From: Thermus thermophilus
Lineage (GTDB): Bacteria; Deinococcota; Deinococci; Deinococcales; Thermaceae
Length of the DNA stretch: 64,000 nt
Reading direction: 5' to 3'
NCBI RefSeq assembly: GCF_019974155.1
Contig: NZ_AP025158.1
Location: 1 to 64,000, forward strand
Below are positions 34,419 to 43,024 of the stretch, one piece after another; the stretch's first letter is position 1; each line of letters begins with the position of its first letter. A program made the position numbers and the translations under genes. The notes below the pieces were generated by a model that saw only the letters and a list, made by a program, of their open reading frames with translations, did not search any database and had not been told where the DNA came from.

Positions 34419-34545
34419 CTGGGGCCTCCTGGGAGGGAGTATACCAGTCGCACTGGAGGAACTTGCTGGAGTGAGGTGCTGAGAAGCGGAAGCGTTTGAG
34501 CGTCAGGGTGAAGTAGGGTGCGTTATTTTTCAACTGTTTGCACCT
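32837..34545 (-). mobile_element. TnpB-only IS200/IS605-type element (limits approximate)
   Basis: The right end is near 32837, where host reading frame MRILVK breaks. Next to it is AGCGCAC-ATT-AGCGCAC (32839-32856), a tandem repeat that can also fold as a small imperfect hairpin, as expected for an IS605-type subterminal structure. The left end lies between the tnpB promoter and 34552, probably near the AT-rich TTATTTTTCAACTG (34521-34534). There are no terminal inverted repeats or target duplication, as is normal for this family. Confidence 0.6.
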
Positions 34546-34551
34546 CCTCGC

Positions 34552-34743
34552 CACTGACGGCTCGCCCCAGGCGCGGGGGGGCAGAGGCCTTGGCCGACCG
34601 AGCGCCGCACCCGGCACCTTCCCGTGGTGGAGGGGGAGCGGGTCGTGGGGGTGGTGTCCATCGGGGACCTGGTCAAGGCCATCATCACCCACCAGGGGAT
34701 GCTCATCGCGGAGCTTTCCCGCTACGTGAGCGAGAACCGCTAG
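34552..34743 (+). pseudogene. 3' remnant of a CBS-domain protein
   Basis: From about 34603 the plus strand reads TERRTRHLPVVEGERVVGVV, then SIGDLVKAIITHQ and a tail ending in SENR before the stop at 34741. This is the second half of a CBS pair (RHLPVV...VGVVSIGDLVKA). Upstream, DGSPQAR and then EALA appear in other frames, consistent with small indels. The 5' part is missing; the TnpB element separates it from MRILVK at 32819. The gene is dead. Confidence 0.75.
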
Positions 34744-35087
34744 TCCTTCAGGGCCCAGCTGAGCACCAGGCTCACCAGGCTCAGCACCAAGGCCCCCACC
34801 AGGGCGGCCCCGAACCCCGCCACCTCCAAGGGGGTGACGGCGGCGACGAGGAGGAGGACGAGGCCGTTCACCACCAGGGTGAAGAGGCCCAGGGTGAGGA
34901 GGGTTAAGGGAAGGGTGAGGAAGAGGAGGACGGGGCGCACGAGGGCGTTGGCCAGGCCCCACACCGCCCCCGCCACCAGGTAGTCCAGAAGCCCCGCCCC
35001 GGGGCGGAAGTAGACCCCGGGGTAGAGGAGGGTGAGGAACCAGAGGGCCACGGTGTTCAAGAGGAGGCGGGCGAAGAGGCTCCGCAT
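34740..35087 (-). CDS. Phage-holin-family-4-type small membrane protein
   Basis: The 115-aa protein has four hydrophobic segments and the family pattern LYPGVYFRPGAGLLDYLVAGAVWGLANALVRPVLLFLTLPLTLLTLGLFTLVVNGL. Despite the family name, these are common housekeeping membrane proteins of unknown function in bacteria. Its stop shares bases with the stop of the CBS remnant. It lies 12 nt downstream of cysK and is probably co-transcribed with it. Confidence 0.82.
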   Translation of the reverse strand: MRSLFARLLLNTVALWFLTLLYPGVYFRPGAGLLDYLVAGAVWGLANALVRPVLLFLTLPLTLLTLGLFTLVVNGLVLLLVAAVTPLEVAGFGAALVGALVLSLVSLVLSWALKD

Positions 35088-35099
35088 GGCCTGAGGAGG

Positions 35100-36014
35100 C
35101 TAGGGCTCGGCGTAAAGGGGGGTGGAGAGGTACTTCCAGCCGCCGTCCGGGCTGATGCAGGCCACCCGCTTCCCGGGGCCGAGCTCTTTGGCCACCTGGA
35201 GAGCAGCCCAGACGATGCCCCCCGAGCTCATCCCCAGGAAAAGCCCCTCCTCCCGGGCGAGCCTTCGGGCCAGGGGAAAGGCGTCCTCCTCCCAGACCTG
35301 GACCACCCCGTCCAGGAGGCTTAGGTCCAGGTTCTCGGGGATGAAGCCCGGGCCCATGCCCTGGAACCCGTGCTGGCCCATCTTCCCCCCGGAGAGGACG
35401 TTGGAGCGGGCAGGCTCCACGGCGATGACCTTCACGTGGGGGATCCTTTCCTTGAGGTAGCGGCCCACCCCCGTGATGGTCCCCCCGGTGCCGGAGCCGT
35501 AGACGAAGGCGTCTATGCGGCCCTCCAGGGCCTCGTAGAGCTCGGGCCCCGTGGTCTCGTAGTGGGCCCGGACGTTGGCGGGGTTTTTGAACTGGTCCGG
35601 CATGAAAGCCCCCAGCTCCTCCTTGAGCCTTAGCGCCTCTTCCCTCGCCGCGAGCATCCGCCTCTCGGGGTCCGTGAGGACGAGCTCGGCGCCGAAGGCC
35701 CTGAGGACCCGCTTCCTCTCCTCGGACATCTGGGCGGGCATGGTGAGGATGAGGCGGTAGCCCCGGCTTGCGGCGATCATGGCGAGGCCGATGCCGGTGT
35801 TGCCGCTCGTGGGCTCCACGATGATCTGGCCCGAGCCCGGCCTCAGGATCCCCCGCTCCTCGGCGTCCTTGATCATGTACCAAGCGGGGCGGTCCTTGAT
35901 GGAGCCCCCAGGGTTCAGCCCTTCCAGCTTGACCCAGACCTCGGCCATATCCGGCTCCACCACCTTGGCGAGGCGGACCACGGGGGTCTTGCCGATGGCG
36001 CCCTCCACCCGCAT
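35100..36014 (-). CDS. cysK: Cysteine synthase (O-acetylserine sulfhydrylase)
   Basis: A PLP enzyme making cysteine from O-acetylserine and sulfide. The 304-aa protein has the PLP lysine in NPGGSIKDRPAWYMI, the substrate loop VEPTSGNTGIGLAM, the phosphate loop GSGTGGTITGVGRYLKE and the C-terminal SPDGGWKYLSTPLY. TATAGT-GGGGGC-ATG (36026-36012) gives a leaderless start. Upstream longer frames cross into hemC and folC antisense and are artefacts. Confidence 0.94.
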   Translation of the reverse strand: MRVEGAIGKTPVVRLAKVVEPDMAEVWVKLEGLNPGGSIKDRPAWYMIKDAEERGILRPGSGQIIVEPTSGNTGIGLAMIAASRGYRLILTMPAQMSEERKRVLRAFGAELVLTDPERRMLAAREEALRLKEELGAFMPDQFKNPANVRAHYETTGPELYEALEGRIDAFVYGSGTGGTITGVGRYLKERIPHVKVIAVEPARSNVLSGGKMGQHGFQGMGPGFIPENLDLSLLDGVVQVWEEDAFPLARRLAREEGLFLGMSSGGIVWAALQVAKELGPGKRVACISPDGGWKYLSTPLYAEP

Positions 36015-36122
36015 GCCCCCACTATAGCCCTTGGGAAGGGGTTCGGAGGGGTGGGGGTTCCCTCTTGGGCCGAGGTCTGCTACCCTAGGAGGAGCAAGCA
36101 AGGCTTGCGAAAGGAACGCGCG

Positions 36123-36572
36123 ATGAAGGTTGGACAGGACAAGGTTGTGACCATTCGCTACACCCTCCAGGTGGAGGGTGAGGTTCTGGACCAGGGGGAG
36201 CTTTCCTACCTCCACGGCCACCGTAACCTCATCCCGGGCCTCGAGGAGGCCCTGGAGGGCCGGGAGGAGGGGGAGGCCTTCCACGCCCACGTCCCCGCCG
36301 AGAAGGCCTACGGCCCCTACGATCCCGAGGGGGTCCAGGTGGTGCCCCTCTCCGCCTTCCCCGAGGACGCCGAGGTGGTCCCCGGGGCCCAGTTCTACGC
36401 CCAGGACATGGAGGGGAACCCCATGCCCCTCACCGTGGTGGCGGTGGAAGGGGAGGAGGTGACCGTGGACTTCAACCATCCCCTGGCGGGCAAGGACCTG
36501 GACTTCCAGGTGGAGGTGGTGAAGGTCCGCGAAGCCACCCCCGAGGAGCTCCTGCACGGCCACGCCCACTAA
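36123..36572 (+). CDS. slyD: FKBP-type peptidyl-prolyl isomerase SlyD
   Basis: The 149-aa protein begins MKVGQDKVVTIRYTLQVEGEV. It has the FKBP half LSYLHGHRNLIPGLEEAL, the inserted-in-flap chaperone domain (residues about 65-120, EKAYGPYDPEGVQVVPLSAF), FNHPLAGKDLDFQVEVVKV, and a short His-containing tail LLHGHAH in place of the long metal-binding tail of E. coli. The ATG follows AAAGGAA. A strong terminator follows the gene. Confidence 0.94.
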   Translation: MKVGQDKVVTIRYTLQVEGEVLDQGELSYLHGHRNLIPGLEEALEGREEGEAFHAHVPAEKAYGPYDPEGVQVVPLSAFPEDAEVVPGAQFYAQDMEGNPMPLTVVAVEGEEVTVDFNHPLAGKDLDFQVEVVKVREATPEELLHGHAH

Positions 36573-36590
36573 GGGCGCGGAAAGGGCAGG

Positions 36591-36614
36591 GCCCCGGCTT
36601 CCGCCGGGGCTTTT
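36591..36614 (+). terminator. Terminator of slyD
   Basis: An 8-bp stem GCCCCGGC (36591-36598) / GCCGGGGC (36603-36610) with a TTCC tetraloop is followed by TTTT. Confidence 0.9.
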
Positions 36615-36615
36615 G

Positions 36616-36621
36616 TAGTAT
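36616..36621 (+). promoter_or_regulatory. hemC -10 element for a leaderless mRNA
   Basis: TAGTAT at 36616-36621 lies 8 nt before the hemC ATG and directly after the slyD terminator. No Shine-Dalgarno fits in between. Confidence 0.6.
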
Positions 36622-36629
36622 GGGGTGGT

Positions 36630-37535
36630 ATGCGCGTCATCGTGGTGGGAACCCGGGGGAGCGCCCTGGCCCTGGCCCAGACCCGCTTCGTGGTGGAGAG
36701 GCTCAAGGAGACCTGGCCCGAAACGGAGTTCAAGATCCGCACCATCAAGACCCGGGGGGACCAGGGGGCGAGCCCCAGGGAGGAGGCCATCTTCGTCAAG
36801 GAGATCCAGGAGGCCCTGCTCTCCCGGGAGATTGACATCGCCGTCCACTCCCTCAAGGACCTGCCCACCGAGTCGCCCAGGGGGCTCAAGATCGCCTCCG
36901 TGCCCCGGCGGCAGGACCCCAGGGACGTCTTCCTGGGCAAGGTGGCCAAGCGCCTCAAGGACCTCCCCCCGGGGGCGGTGGTGGGGACGAGCTCCGTGCG
37001 CCGTAAGGCCCAGATCCTCGCCCTGAGGCCGGACCTCGTGGTGCGGGACCTCCGGGGCAACGTGGACACTCGGCTCGCCGCTTTGGGCAGCGGGGAGTAC
37101 GACGGCCTCGTCCTCGCGGCGGCGGGGCTCATCCGCCTGGACCTCAGGAACCGCATTGACGAGTTCCTGGACCCCGGCGAGGTGCTCCCCGCCCCCGGCC
37201 AGGGGGCCTTGGCCCTGGAGGTGCGGGAAGGGGACGACCTGGCCGAGGAGCTCTGCTACGCCCTCCACCACCCCCCCTCCTACCACCGGGTCCGGGCGGA
37301 GCGGGCCTTCCTTAGGGGCCTTGGGGCCGGGTGCCTGGCCCCCGTGGGGGCCCTGGCCCACGTGGAGGAGGACGGGACGCTGCGGCTTGAGGGAGTCCTC
37401 CTCACCCCGGACGGGAAGAGCTTCATCCGGGCGGAGATTGAGGGGGACGTCTCCGAGGCCGAGGAGCTGGGACTGGACCTGGCCCGGGACGTCCTGGAGC
37501 AGGGCGGGCGGGAGATCCTCGCCCAAATCCGATAG
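36630..37535 (+). CDS. hemC: Porphobilinogen deaminase (hydroxymethylbilane synthase)
   Basis: HemC polymerises four porphobilinogens in heme/corrin synthesis. The 301-aa protein starts [18 protein letters not shown]. It has the substrate-binding [23 protein letters not shown], the catalytic Asp region and the cofactor cysteine in [11 protein letters not shown]. The transcript is probably leaderless. It is followed by a Fur-family gene with its own promoter. Confidence 0.96.
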   Translation: MRVIVVGTRGSALALAQTRFVVERLKETWPETEFKIRTIKTRGDQGASPREEAIFVKEIQEALLSREIDIAVHSLKDLPTESPRGLKIASVPRRQDPRDVFLGKVAKRLKDLPPGAVVGTSSVRRKAQILALRPDLVVRDLRGNVDTRLAALGSGEYDGLVLAAAGLIRLDLRNRIDEFLDPGEVLPAPGQGALALEVREGDDLAEELCYALHHPPSYHRVRAERAFLRGLGAGCLAPVGALAHVEEDGTLRLEGVLLTPDGKSFIRAEIEGDVSEAEELGLDLARDVLEQGGREILAQIR

Positions 37536-37564
37536 GTTTACTGGAGTTTTGCCCCTCCGTGGGG

Positions 37565-37570
37565 TATAGT
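37565..37570 (+). promoter_or_regulatory. -10 element of the Fur-family regulator gene
   Basis: TATAGT at 37565-37570 is 7 nt before ATG 37578. It overlaps an alternative GTG start at 37569, which argues for the ATG. Confidence 0.6.
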
Positions 37571-37577
37571 GAGGGCG

Positions 37578-37973
37578 ATGGCGCTGAAGCGTCTTACCCG
37601 CCAGCGCAAGGCCATCCTCGAGGTGGTGCGGCAGGCCCGGCACCACCCGGACGCCGCCTGGATCTACCAGGAGGTGCGCAAGCGGGTGCCCAAGGTGAGC
37701 CTGGGCACCATCTACCGCAACCTCGAGGCCTTGGTGGCCGAAGGCTACCTCGTCCCCATCACCAAGGCGGGGGAGGCCACCCGCTACGACGCCAACCTCC
37801 ACCCCCACCACCACCTGGTCTGTGAGGCCTGCGGGGCCATCGTGGACCTGGAGGTGGACCTCCCCGACCTCCGCGCCCTCGCCCGGGAGGCCCACCCCGG
37901 GGTGGAGGTGCGGGAGGCCGAGGTGACCTTCAAGGGGCTCTGCCCCGCCTGCAAGGCCGCCCTCAAAGGCTAG
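37578..37973 (+). CDS. Fur-family transcriptional regulator, PerR-like
   Basis: The 131-aa protein has a winged helix with recognition part VSLGTIYRNLEALVAEGYL. The regulatory-metal region is TRYDANLHPHHHLVCEACG, and the structural zinc site uses CEAC and CPAC. The Asp/His arrangement resembles peroxide-sensing PerR more than iron Fur, but sequence alone does not settle this. It abuts folC: its stop is followed at once by the folC ATG. Confidence 0.9.
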   Translation: MALKRLTRQRKAILEVVRQARHHPDAAWIYQEVRKRVPKVSLGTIYRNLEALVAEGYLVPITKAGEATRYDANLHPHHHLVCEACGAIVDLEVDLPDLRALAREAHPGVEVREAEVTFKGLCPACKAALKG

Positions 37974-39218
37974 ATGGACCCCCTCTCCTGGCTCTACGCC
38001 CGGCAGGGCCGCTTCGCCCCAGGCCTGGAGCGGATCCGGGCCCTCCTCGCCCGCCTCGGCCACCCCGAGGAGGCCTATCCCGTGGCCCTCGTGGGGGGGA
38101 CGAACGGGAAGGGCACCACCGCCCGGGCCCTCGCCGCCATTCTGGAGGAGGCGGGGTTTAGGGTGGGTCTCTACACCAGCCCCCACCTGGTGGACTTCCG
38201 GGAGCGCATCCAGGTCCAGGGAAGGCCGATCCCCGAGGAGAAGCTTCACGCGCTTTTGGCGGAGCTCCGTCCCCACGCCGAGCGTCTGGAGGCGAGCTTC
38301 TTTGAGGCCGCCACCGCCCTCGCCCTCCTCCACTTCGCCCGGGAGGGGGTGGAGTTCGCCGTCCTCGAGGTGGGCCTGGGGGGTCGCCTGGACGCCACCA
38401 ACGCCACAGAACCCGTCCTCTCCGTGGTCACCAACGTCGGCCACGACCACCTCGAGGTCCTGGGCCCCACCCTGAAGGACGTGGCCCGGGAGAAGGCGGG
38501 GATCTTCCGCGGGGGCGTCCCCGCCCTCACCGCCGCCAAAGGGGAAGGCCTCGCCACCCTGAAGGCGGAGGCCCGGGCCCGGGAGACGCCCCTTTGGGTC
38601 CTGGGGGAGGACTTCCACGCCGAGGGGGTGGAGGCTCTGCCCCAGGGCCTCGCCTTCACCCTGCGCCTGGAGAGGACGGGGGAGGCCCTGAGGCTCACCG
38701 CCCGCCTCCTCGGCCCCCATCAGGCGGAGAACCTGGCCCTGGCCGCCCTTTCGGGCCGCCTCCTCGGGGCGGGTTGGGAGGCGGTGGGGCGGGGCGTGGC
38801 CCGGGCGGAAAACCCGGGGAGGCTCCAGCGGCTTCTTTGGCGGGGGAAGGAGCTCCTTCTGGACGGGGCCCACAACCCGGAAGGGGCCTTGGCCCTGAGG
38901 GAGGCCCTGCGCTTCCACGGTCTGCTTCCCGCCGCCTTCGTCCTCGGCTTCAGCCGCGACAAGGACCACGCGGCCATGGCCGAGGCCCTGAGGGGCTTGG
39001 GCCCCGTGGTCCTCACCCGCTACGCCTCCCCGAGAAGCGAGGACCCTAAGGCCCTCCTTCCCCTCTTCCCGGGGGCCAAGGTGGTGGAGGACCCCCTCGA
39101 GGCCCTAGAGGAGGCCTTCTCCCGGGAAGGCCGGGTGGTGGTGGCGGGAAGCCTCTACCTGGTGGGGGAGGTCCTCCGCCGCCTGGAGGGGCTTCCCCCC
39201 GAGGAGCGGTGGCAGTAG
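37974..39218 (+). CDS. folC: Folylpolyglutamate synthase / dihydrofolate synthase
   Basis: FolC adds glutamate to folates. The 414-aa Mur-ligase-type protein has P-loop VALVGGTNGKGTTARAL, YTSPHLVDFRERIQV, LEVGLGGRLDATNAT, NVGHDHLEVLG with VAREKAGIF, and DGAHNPEGALAL in the C-terminal domain. The ATG directly follows the regulator's stop, so it is translationally linked to it. It converges with the aminotransferase gene, with 2 nt between stops. Confidence 0.94.
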   Translation: MDPLSWLYARQGRFAPGLERIRALLARLGHPEEAYPVALVGGTNGKGTTARALAAILEEAGFRVGLYTSPHLVDFRERIQVQGRPIPEEKLHALLAELRPHAERLEASFFEAATALALLHFAREGVEFAVLEVGLGGRLDATNATEPVLSVVTNVGHDHLEVLGPTLKDVAREKAGIFRGGVPALTAAKGEGLATLKAEARARETPLWVLGEDFHAEGVEALPQGLAFTLRLERTGEALRLTARLLGPHQAENLALAALSGRLLGAGWEAVGRGVARAENPGRLQRLLWRGKELLLDGAHNPEGALALREALRFHGLLPAAFVLGFSRDKDHAAMAEALRGLGPVVLTRYASPRSEDPKALLPLFPGAKVVEDPLEALEEAFSREGRVVVAGSLYLVGEVLRRLEGLPPEERWQ

Positions 39219-39220
39219 GC

Positions 39221-40351
39221 TTAGTCCAGGGCCTCGCGGATGCGCTTGGCCGCCTCGAGGAGTTCCGCCAAAGGGCGCACCAGGGCGATGCGGACGAACC
39301 CCTTTCCTCCGGGGCCAAAGCCCCTTCCCGGGGCCAGGGCCACGCCCCGCTCCACCAGGCTGAGGGCGAACTCCAGGTCGTCCACCCCTTCAGGAAGCCG
39401 CCCCCAGAGGTACATGGTGGCCCTGGGGGGGAGGAGGCTTAGGGCCCCCTTTAGGGCCTCGGCCATCCCCAAGGCCCTTTCCTGGTAGACCCGGGCGGAG
39501 CCTCGGACCACCTCCTTAGGGGTCTTCAGGGCCTCCACCCCCATGCGCAGGATCCCGGCGTACGGGTTGAAGTCTATGACCCCCTTCACCCGCTCCAGGC
39601 GGGCGAGGGCCTCCTCGCTCCCCAGGGCGAAGCCCAGGCGGAAGCCCGCCAGGTTGTAGCTCTTGGAGAGGGAGAAGAGCTCCACCACCCGCTCCTTGGC
39701 CCCGGGGAGGGCCAGGGGGGAGGGGGCCTCCCCCTCGTAGACCTGGTCCACGTAGGGGTTGTCGTGGATGAGCCAGAGGCCGTGCTTTCGGGCTAGGCCC
39801 AGGGCCTCCTCAAAGTAGCCCCAGTCGGCCACGGCCCCCGTGGGGTTGTTGGGGTAGTTGAGGAGGAGGACCCTGGCCTCCCGCCACACCCCTTCCGGCA
39901 CCGCCTGGAGGTCGGCGAGGCCGTCCTCCCTTAGGGGGATGAGGAAGGTCCTCAAGGAGGCCACCCGGGCCGCCCCGAAGTAGCTGGGGTAGGCCACCTC
40001 GGGGAGGAGGAGGAGGTCTTCGGGCTCCGTGAGGGCGAGGAGGAGGTGGGCCAGGCCCTCTTGGCTTCCGATGAGGGCCAGGGCCTCCCGCCTGGGGTCC
40101 AGGCCCACCCCGTAGCGGCCCTGGTACCAGCGGGCCGCCTCCTCCAGGAAGGGGAGGGTGCAGCTCTTCAGGCAGTAGCCGTAGGTGGAAGGGTCCTTCA
40201 GGGCCTCGGCCAGGGCCTTCAGGGGGGCCTCGGGGGGCGGGAGGTCGGTGGAGCCGATGGAGAGGTCAATGAGCCCCACGCCCCGTTCCCGGGCCTTCCG
40301 CTTGGCCTCGTCCACCACCAGAAAGACCGAGGGCTCCGGGACCCTACTCAT
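39221..40351 (-). CDS. PLP-dependent aminotransferase (fold type I, class I/II)
   Basis: The 376-aa enzyme has the PLP lysine in ELFSLSKSYNLAGFRLGF, NYPNNPTGA and the Asp/Tyr region LIHDNPYVDQVYEG. The early DLSIGSTDLPPPE and overall pattern resemble LL-diaminopimelate or succinyl-DAP aminotransferases (DapL/DapC type), so a lysine-pathway role is possible but unproven. Its start overlaps mog by 8 nt; it is the last gene of a three-gene minus-strand operon. Confidence 0.85.
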   Translation of the reverse strand: MSRVPEPSVFLVVDEAKRKARERGVGLIDLSIGSTDLPPPEAPLKALAEALKDPSTYGYCLKSCTLPFLEEAARWYQGRYGVGLDPRREALALIGSQEGLAHLLLALTEPEDLLLLPEVAYPSYFGAARVASLRTFLIPLREDGLADLQAVPEGVWREARVLLLNYPNNPTGAVADWGYFEEALGLARKHGLWLIHDNPYVDQVYEGEAPSPLALPGAKERVVELFSLSKSYNLAGFRLGFALGSEEALARLERVKGVIDFNPYAGILRMGVEALKTPKEVVRGSARVYQERALGMAEALKGALSLLPPRATMYLWGRLPEGVDDLEFALSLVERGVALAPGRGFGPGGKGFVRIALVRPLAELLEAAKRIREALD

Positions 40352-40838
40352 GGTGCCCCTCCTTCCAGGGCTTGCCCGTCACCAGGGAGAGGGCATGGGG
40401 CAAGACGGGGAGCACGGCCTCCAAGGACTCCCTCGCCCCCTTGGGGCTTCCCGGGAGGTTCAGGATCAGGGTCCTGCCCCGGACCCCCGCCACCCCGCGG
40501 GAGAGGGCGGCCATGGGGGTCTTCCTGAGCCCCACAAGGCGCATGAGCTCGGCGAGGCCCGGGACCTCCCGGTCCAGAAGCTCCCGCGTGGCCTCGGGGG
40601 TCCGGTCCCGGGGGGCAAGCCCCGTCCCCCCGTTGGTGAGGATGAGGTCCAGGCCCTCCCGGTCCGCCCAGAGCCTGAGGACCTTCTTGATCATGGGGGG
40701 CTCGTCGGGCACGAGCTCGTAGGCCGCCACCTCAAAGGGCCCCCCGGCCAGAACCTCCCGGATGGCCAGGTGGGTGGTGTCCGTCCGCTCGCCGCGGAAG
40801 CCCTTGTCGGAGACGGTGAGGATGCCCACGCGGAACAT
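40344..40838 (-). CDS. mog: Molybdopterin adenylyltransferase (MoaB/Mog family)
   Basis: The 164-aa protein prepares molybdopterin for metal insertion. Motifs are VGILTVSDKGFRGERTD, ILTNGGTGLAPRDRTPEAT and GVAGVRGRTLILNLPGSPKGARESLEAV. MoaB and Mog cannot be separated here. A Mo-cofactor enzyme (sulfite-oxidase-like, 45573) lies 5 kb away. It is 6 nt downstream of the TPR gene and overlaps the aminotransferase. Confidence 0.92.
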   Translation of the reverse strand: MFRVGILTVSDKGFRGERTDTTHLAIREVLAGGPFEVAAYELVPDEPPMIKKVLRLWADREGLDLILTNGGTGLAPRDRTPEATRELLDREVPGLAELMRLVGLRKTPMAALSRGVAGVRGRTLILNLPGSPKGARESLEAVLPVLPHALSLVTGKPWKEGHHE

Positions 40839-40844
40839 GGCCCC

Positions 40845-41546
40845 TCAGCGCAGCTCGGCGAGGGCCTTCTGCGCCCTTTCCTTCTCGTACCGGTCCGCGG
40901 CGGTGCGGGCCGGGAGGGCGAGGGCGGTTTCCAGGTGTTTCCTCGCCTCTTCCTTCCTTCCCCAGGCGGCCAGAACCCTGGCGTACTCCACCCGGTGCAC
41001 GATGGCCTCGGGCTCCAGCTCAATGGCCCGGCGCATCAAGGGCTCCACCCGGGCCCGGTCGGCCCCCTGGGTGGCGGCCACCAGCCAGCCCTTTTGCACC
41101 AGCTCAAAGTGCCACAGGGCCAGGGCCACCATGGCCCCCGCGTGGTCGGGCTTGCGCTTCAGGGTTTCTTCCAGGTCGGCGCGGATCCGGGGGGCGAGGC
41201 CCTCGGCCAGGGCCTCGAGGATCCCCTTGAACTGGGAAAGCCGTCCCAAGGCCCGGGCCCGTTCAAAGTAGGCCTCCGCCAGGCTAGGGTCCTGGGCGAG
41301 GGCCTGGGAGGCGGCCTTCTCCGCCCGCTCAAACCAGGCCCGCTTTTCCTCGGGCCTGGCCACGTACATGGCGTGGTAGCTCGCCGCCTGGGCCGCGAGG
41401 ACCAGGGCCTGGGGGGTGGCCTCCCGGACGCCCCGTTCGTAGGCCTCGGCGAAGCGCCCCTGGGCGATGAGGCCAGGGAGGTCTCCCTGGGCCAGGGCCA
41501 CGGCCAGAAGCGCGGCCGCGAAGAGGGCTTGGCGCATGGTTCTCAC
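40845..41546 (-). CDS. Exported TPR-like protein
   Basis: The 233-aa protein begins MRTMRQALFAAALLAVALAQ, a signal peptide. TPR-like helical pairs follow (AEKAASQALAQDPSLAEAYFERARALGRLS; PLMRRAIELEPEAIVHRVEYARVLAAWGRKEEARKHLETAL). The start is GTG 41546 because TATCCT lies 7 nt upstream in the leaderless arrangement; ATG 41537 is the alternative. It is the first gene of the operon with mog and the aminotransferase. The role is unknown. Confidence 0.7.
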   Translation of the reverse strand: MRTMRQALFAAALLAVALAQGDLPGLIAQGRFAEAYERGVREATPQALVLAAQAASYHAMYVARPEEKRAWFERAEKAASQALAQDPSLAEAYFERARALGRLSQFKGILEALAEGLAPRIRADLEETLKRKPDHAGAMVALALWHFELVQKGWLVAATQGADRARVEPLMRRAIELEPEAIVHRVEYARVLAAWGRKEEARKHLETALALPARTAADRYEKERAQKALAELR

Positions 41547-41584
41547 CCGCTCCAGGATACCACCCCTTGGTGTAGACTCGGGGC

Positions 41585-43024
41585 ATGCGCGGCGTCTGGG
41601 CGCTGGCGGTGGCCTTGGGCCTCGCCTGGGGCCAAGGGGGGGACTACGCGGCCCGGTGCGCCCGCCTCTACGCCCAGGGGGCGCTGGAGGCGGCCCAGGC
41701 CACCTGCGAGCTGGGCCTCGTGGTCGCCCCCCAGGACCGGGAGGTCCTCCGGCTCCTCGTGCGCATCCACCTGGACAAGGGGGAGGTGGCCCAGGCCCAG
41801 GCCTACCTGGACCGCCTGGGCGAGGACCCGGAGGCCCCCTACCTCCGGGCCCGGGCCCTCCTCGCCGAGGGGCGGTACCGGGAGGTTTTGGCCCTGGGCC
41901 TCGAGGGGACGGAGGGGAGGCTTCTCCGCGCCCGCGCCTTGGAGCGCGCAGGGCGCCTCGAGGAGGCGTTGGCCCTGGCCCGGGGCCTTCCCCTGGACCG
42001 GGAGGTGCGGCTCCTTTTGGGGCGGCTTCACCTGGAGCTGGGCCGGCCCCTGGAGGGGGTGGCCTACCTGGGGGACACCCCGGAGGAGGTGGTCCTCAAG
42101 GGGCGGCTTCTCCTGGCCGGGGGCCGGCTTGCCGAGGCGGCCTCCCTCCTGGAGGAGGTCCGCTCCCGGCTTTCCCCGGAAAGCCCCCTCTACCGGGAGG
42201 CCCTCGCCGCCTTGGCCCTCGCCCGCTTCGGGCGGCTGGACGGGCAGGGGGGGGTTTCCGCCCTGGGGGAGCTTGCCCAGGTGGAGAACCTCCCTGGCCT
42301 GGGGCTTGCCCGCCTCTGGCCCTGGCTCCTCTGCGCGGTGGCCTTCCTCGGGCTTCTTGTCTACGGGGAAAGCCGCATTGAGCCCCTGCGCACCGTGGAG
42401 GTGGTGGAGGACCCCCTGCCCGGCCCGGGGCGCCTCTACCTCTTCGCCCTGGGGGGGCTCGGGGTGGCCCTCCTGGTCTCCGTGGCGACGGGGCTTGGGC
42501 TTTACGGCAACGCCCTCGCCCTCTTCACCCCCCACCAGCAGGGGGTGGTCCTGCCCCTCTTCCACCTGGCCTACGGCCTCTACCTCTTCCTCGGCCTCTA
42601 CCTCTGGCAGCGGAGGCGGTTTCCCGGGCTTCTCGGGCCCAAGGAGGCCTGGGTGGAGGGGTTCTGGGTGGGGCCGCTCCTCCTGGGGCTCCTTTGGGCC
42701 TACGGCCAGGTGCGGGGCTTCCTCGGGCTTGGGGGCCTGCCCCCGAGCCTCCTCACCTTCCTGGGGCTCGCCCTGGCGGAACCCTTTTTCCGGGGTCTGG
42801 CGCCCTGGGTCTTCCGGGAGCGGTACCGGGACCTCGCCCTGCCTCTGGCCGCCCTCTTCTTCGCCGTGGCCTGGCCCGGGCCCGCCCTCTTCCTCTTCCT
42901 CTTGGGCTGGCTTCTCCTTCGGCTGAAGGAGCGCACGGGGGGGCTTCTCGGCCTCGCCCTAGGCTGGGTCGTGGCCGGGGTGGTCTTGGGGCTTTTCCCC
43001 TCGGCCTGGCTGAGGAGGTTTTAG
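41585..43024 (+). CDS. TPR protein fused to a polytopic membrane domain resembling CPBP (Abi) proteases
   Basis: The 479-aa protein has signal peptide MRGVWALAVALGLAWGQ and TPR-like repeats to about residue 230 (ATCELGLVVAPQDREVLRLLVRIHLDKGEVAQAQAYLDRL). About seven membrane helices follow. The last third (LALAEPFFRGLAPWVFRERY ... ALFFAVAWPGPALFLFLLGWLLLRLKERTGG) matches the CPBP/CAAX-protease layout, but the catalytic EExxxR is reduced to AEPFFR and the histidines are missing, so it is probably inactive. TAGACT six bases before the ATG gives a leaderless start. It overlaps the next gene by 1 nt. Confidence 0.65.
   Translation: MRGVWALAVALGLAWGQGGDYAARCARLYAQGALEAAQATCELGLVVAPQDREVLRLLVRIHLDKGEVAQAQAYLDRLGEDPEAPYLRARALLAEGRYREVLALGLEGTEGRLLRARALERAGRLEEALALARGLPLDREVRLLLGRLHLELGRPLEGVAYLGDTPEEVVLKGRLLLAGGRLAEAASLLEEVRSRLSPESPLYREALAALALARFGRLDGQGGVSALGELAQVENLPGLGLARLWPWLLCAVAFLGLLVYGESRIEPLRTVEVVEDPLPGPGRLYLFALGGLGVALLVSVATGLGLYGNALALFTPHQQGVVLPLFHLAYGLYLFLGLYLWQRRRFPGLLGPKEAWVEGFWVGPLLLGLLWAYGQVRGFLGLGGLPPSLLTFLGLALAEPFFRGLAPWVFRERYRDLALPLAALFFAVAWPGPALFLFLLGWLLLRLKERTGGLLGLALGWVVAGVVLGLFPSAWLRRF

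Noticed and set aside
34740-35087. Prophage called from the holin-family protein
   Set aside because: No other phage gene is nearby; this membrane family is widespread in bacterial chromosomes outside prophages.
35100-38969. Very long minus-strand frame of 1289 codons
   Set aside because: Only its 3' 304 codons are cysK. The rest is antisense to slyD, hemC, the Fur-family gene and folC, a usual effect of extreme GC at third positions.
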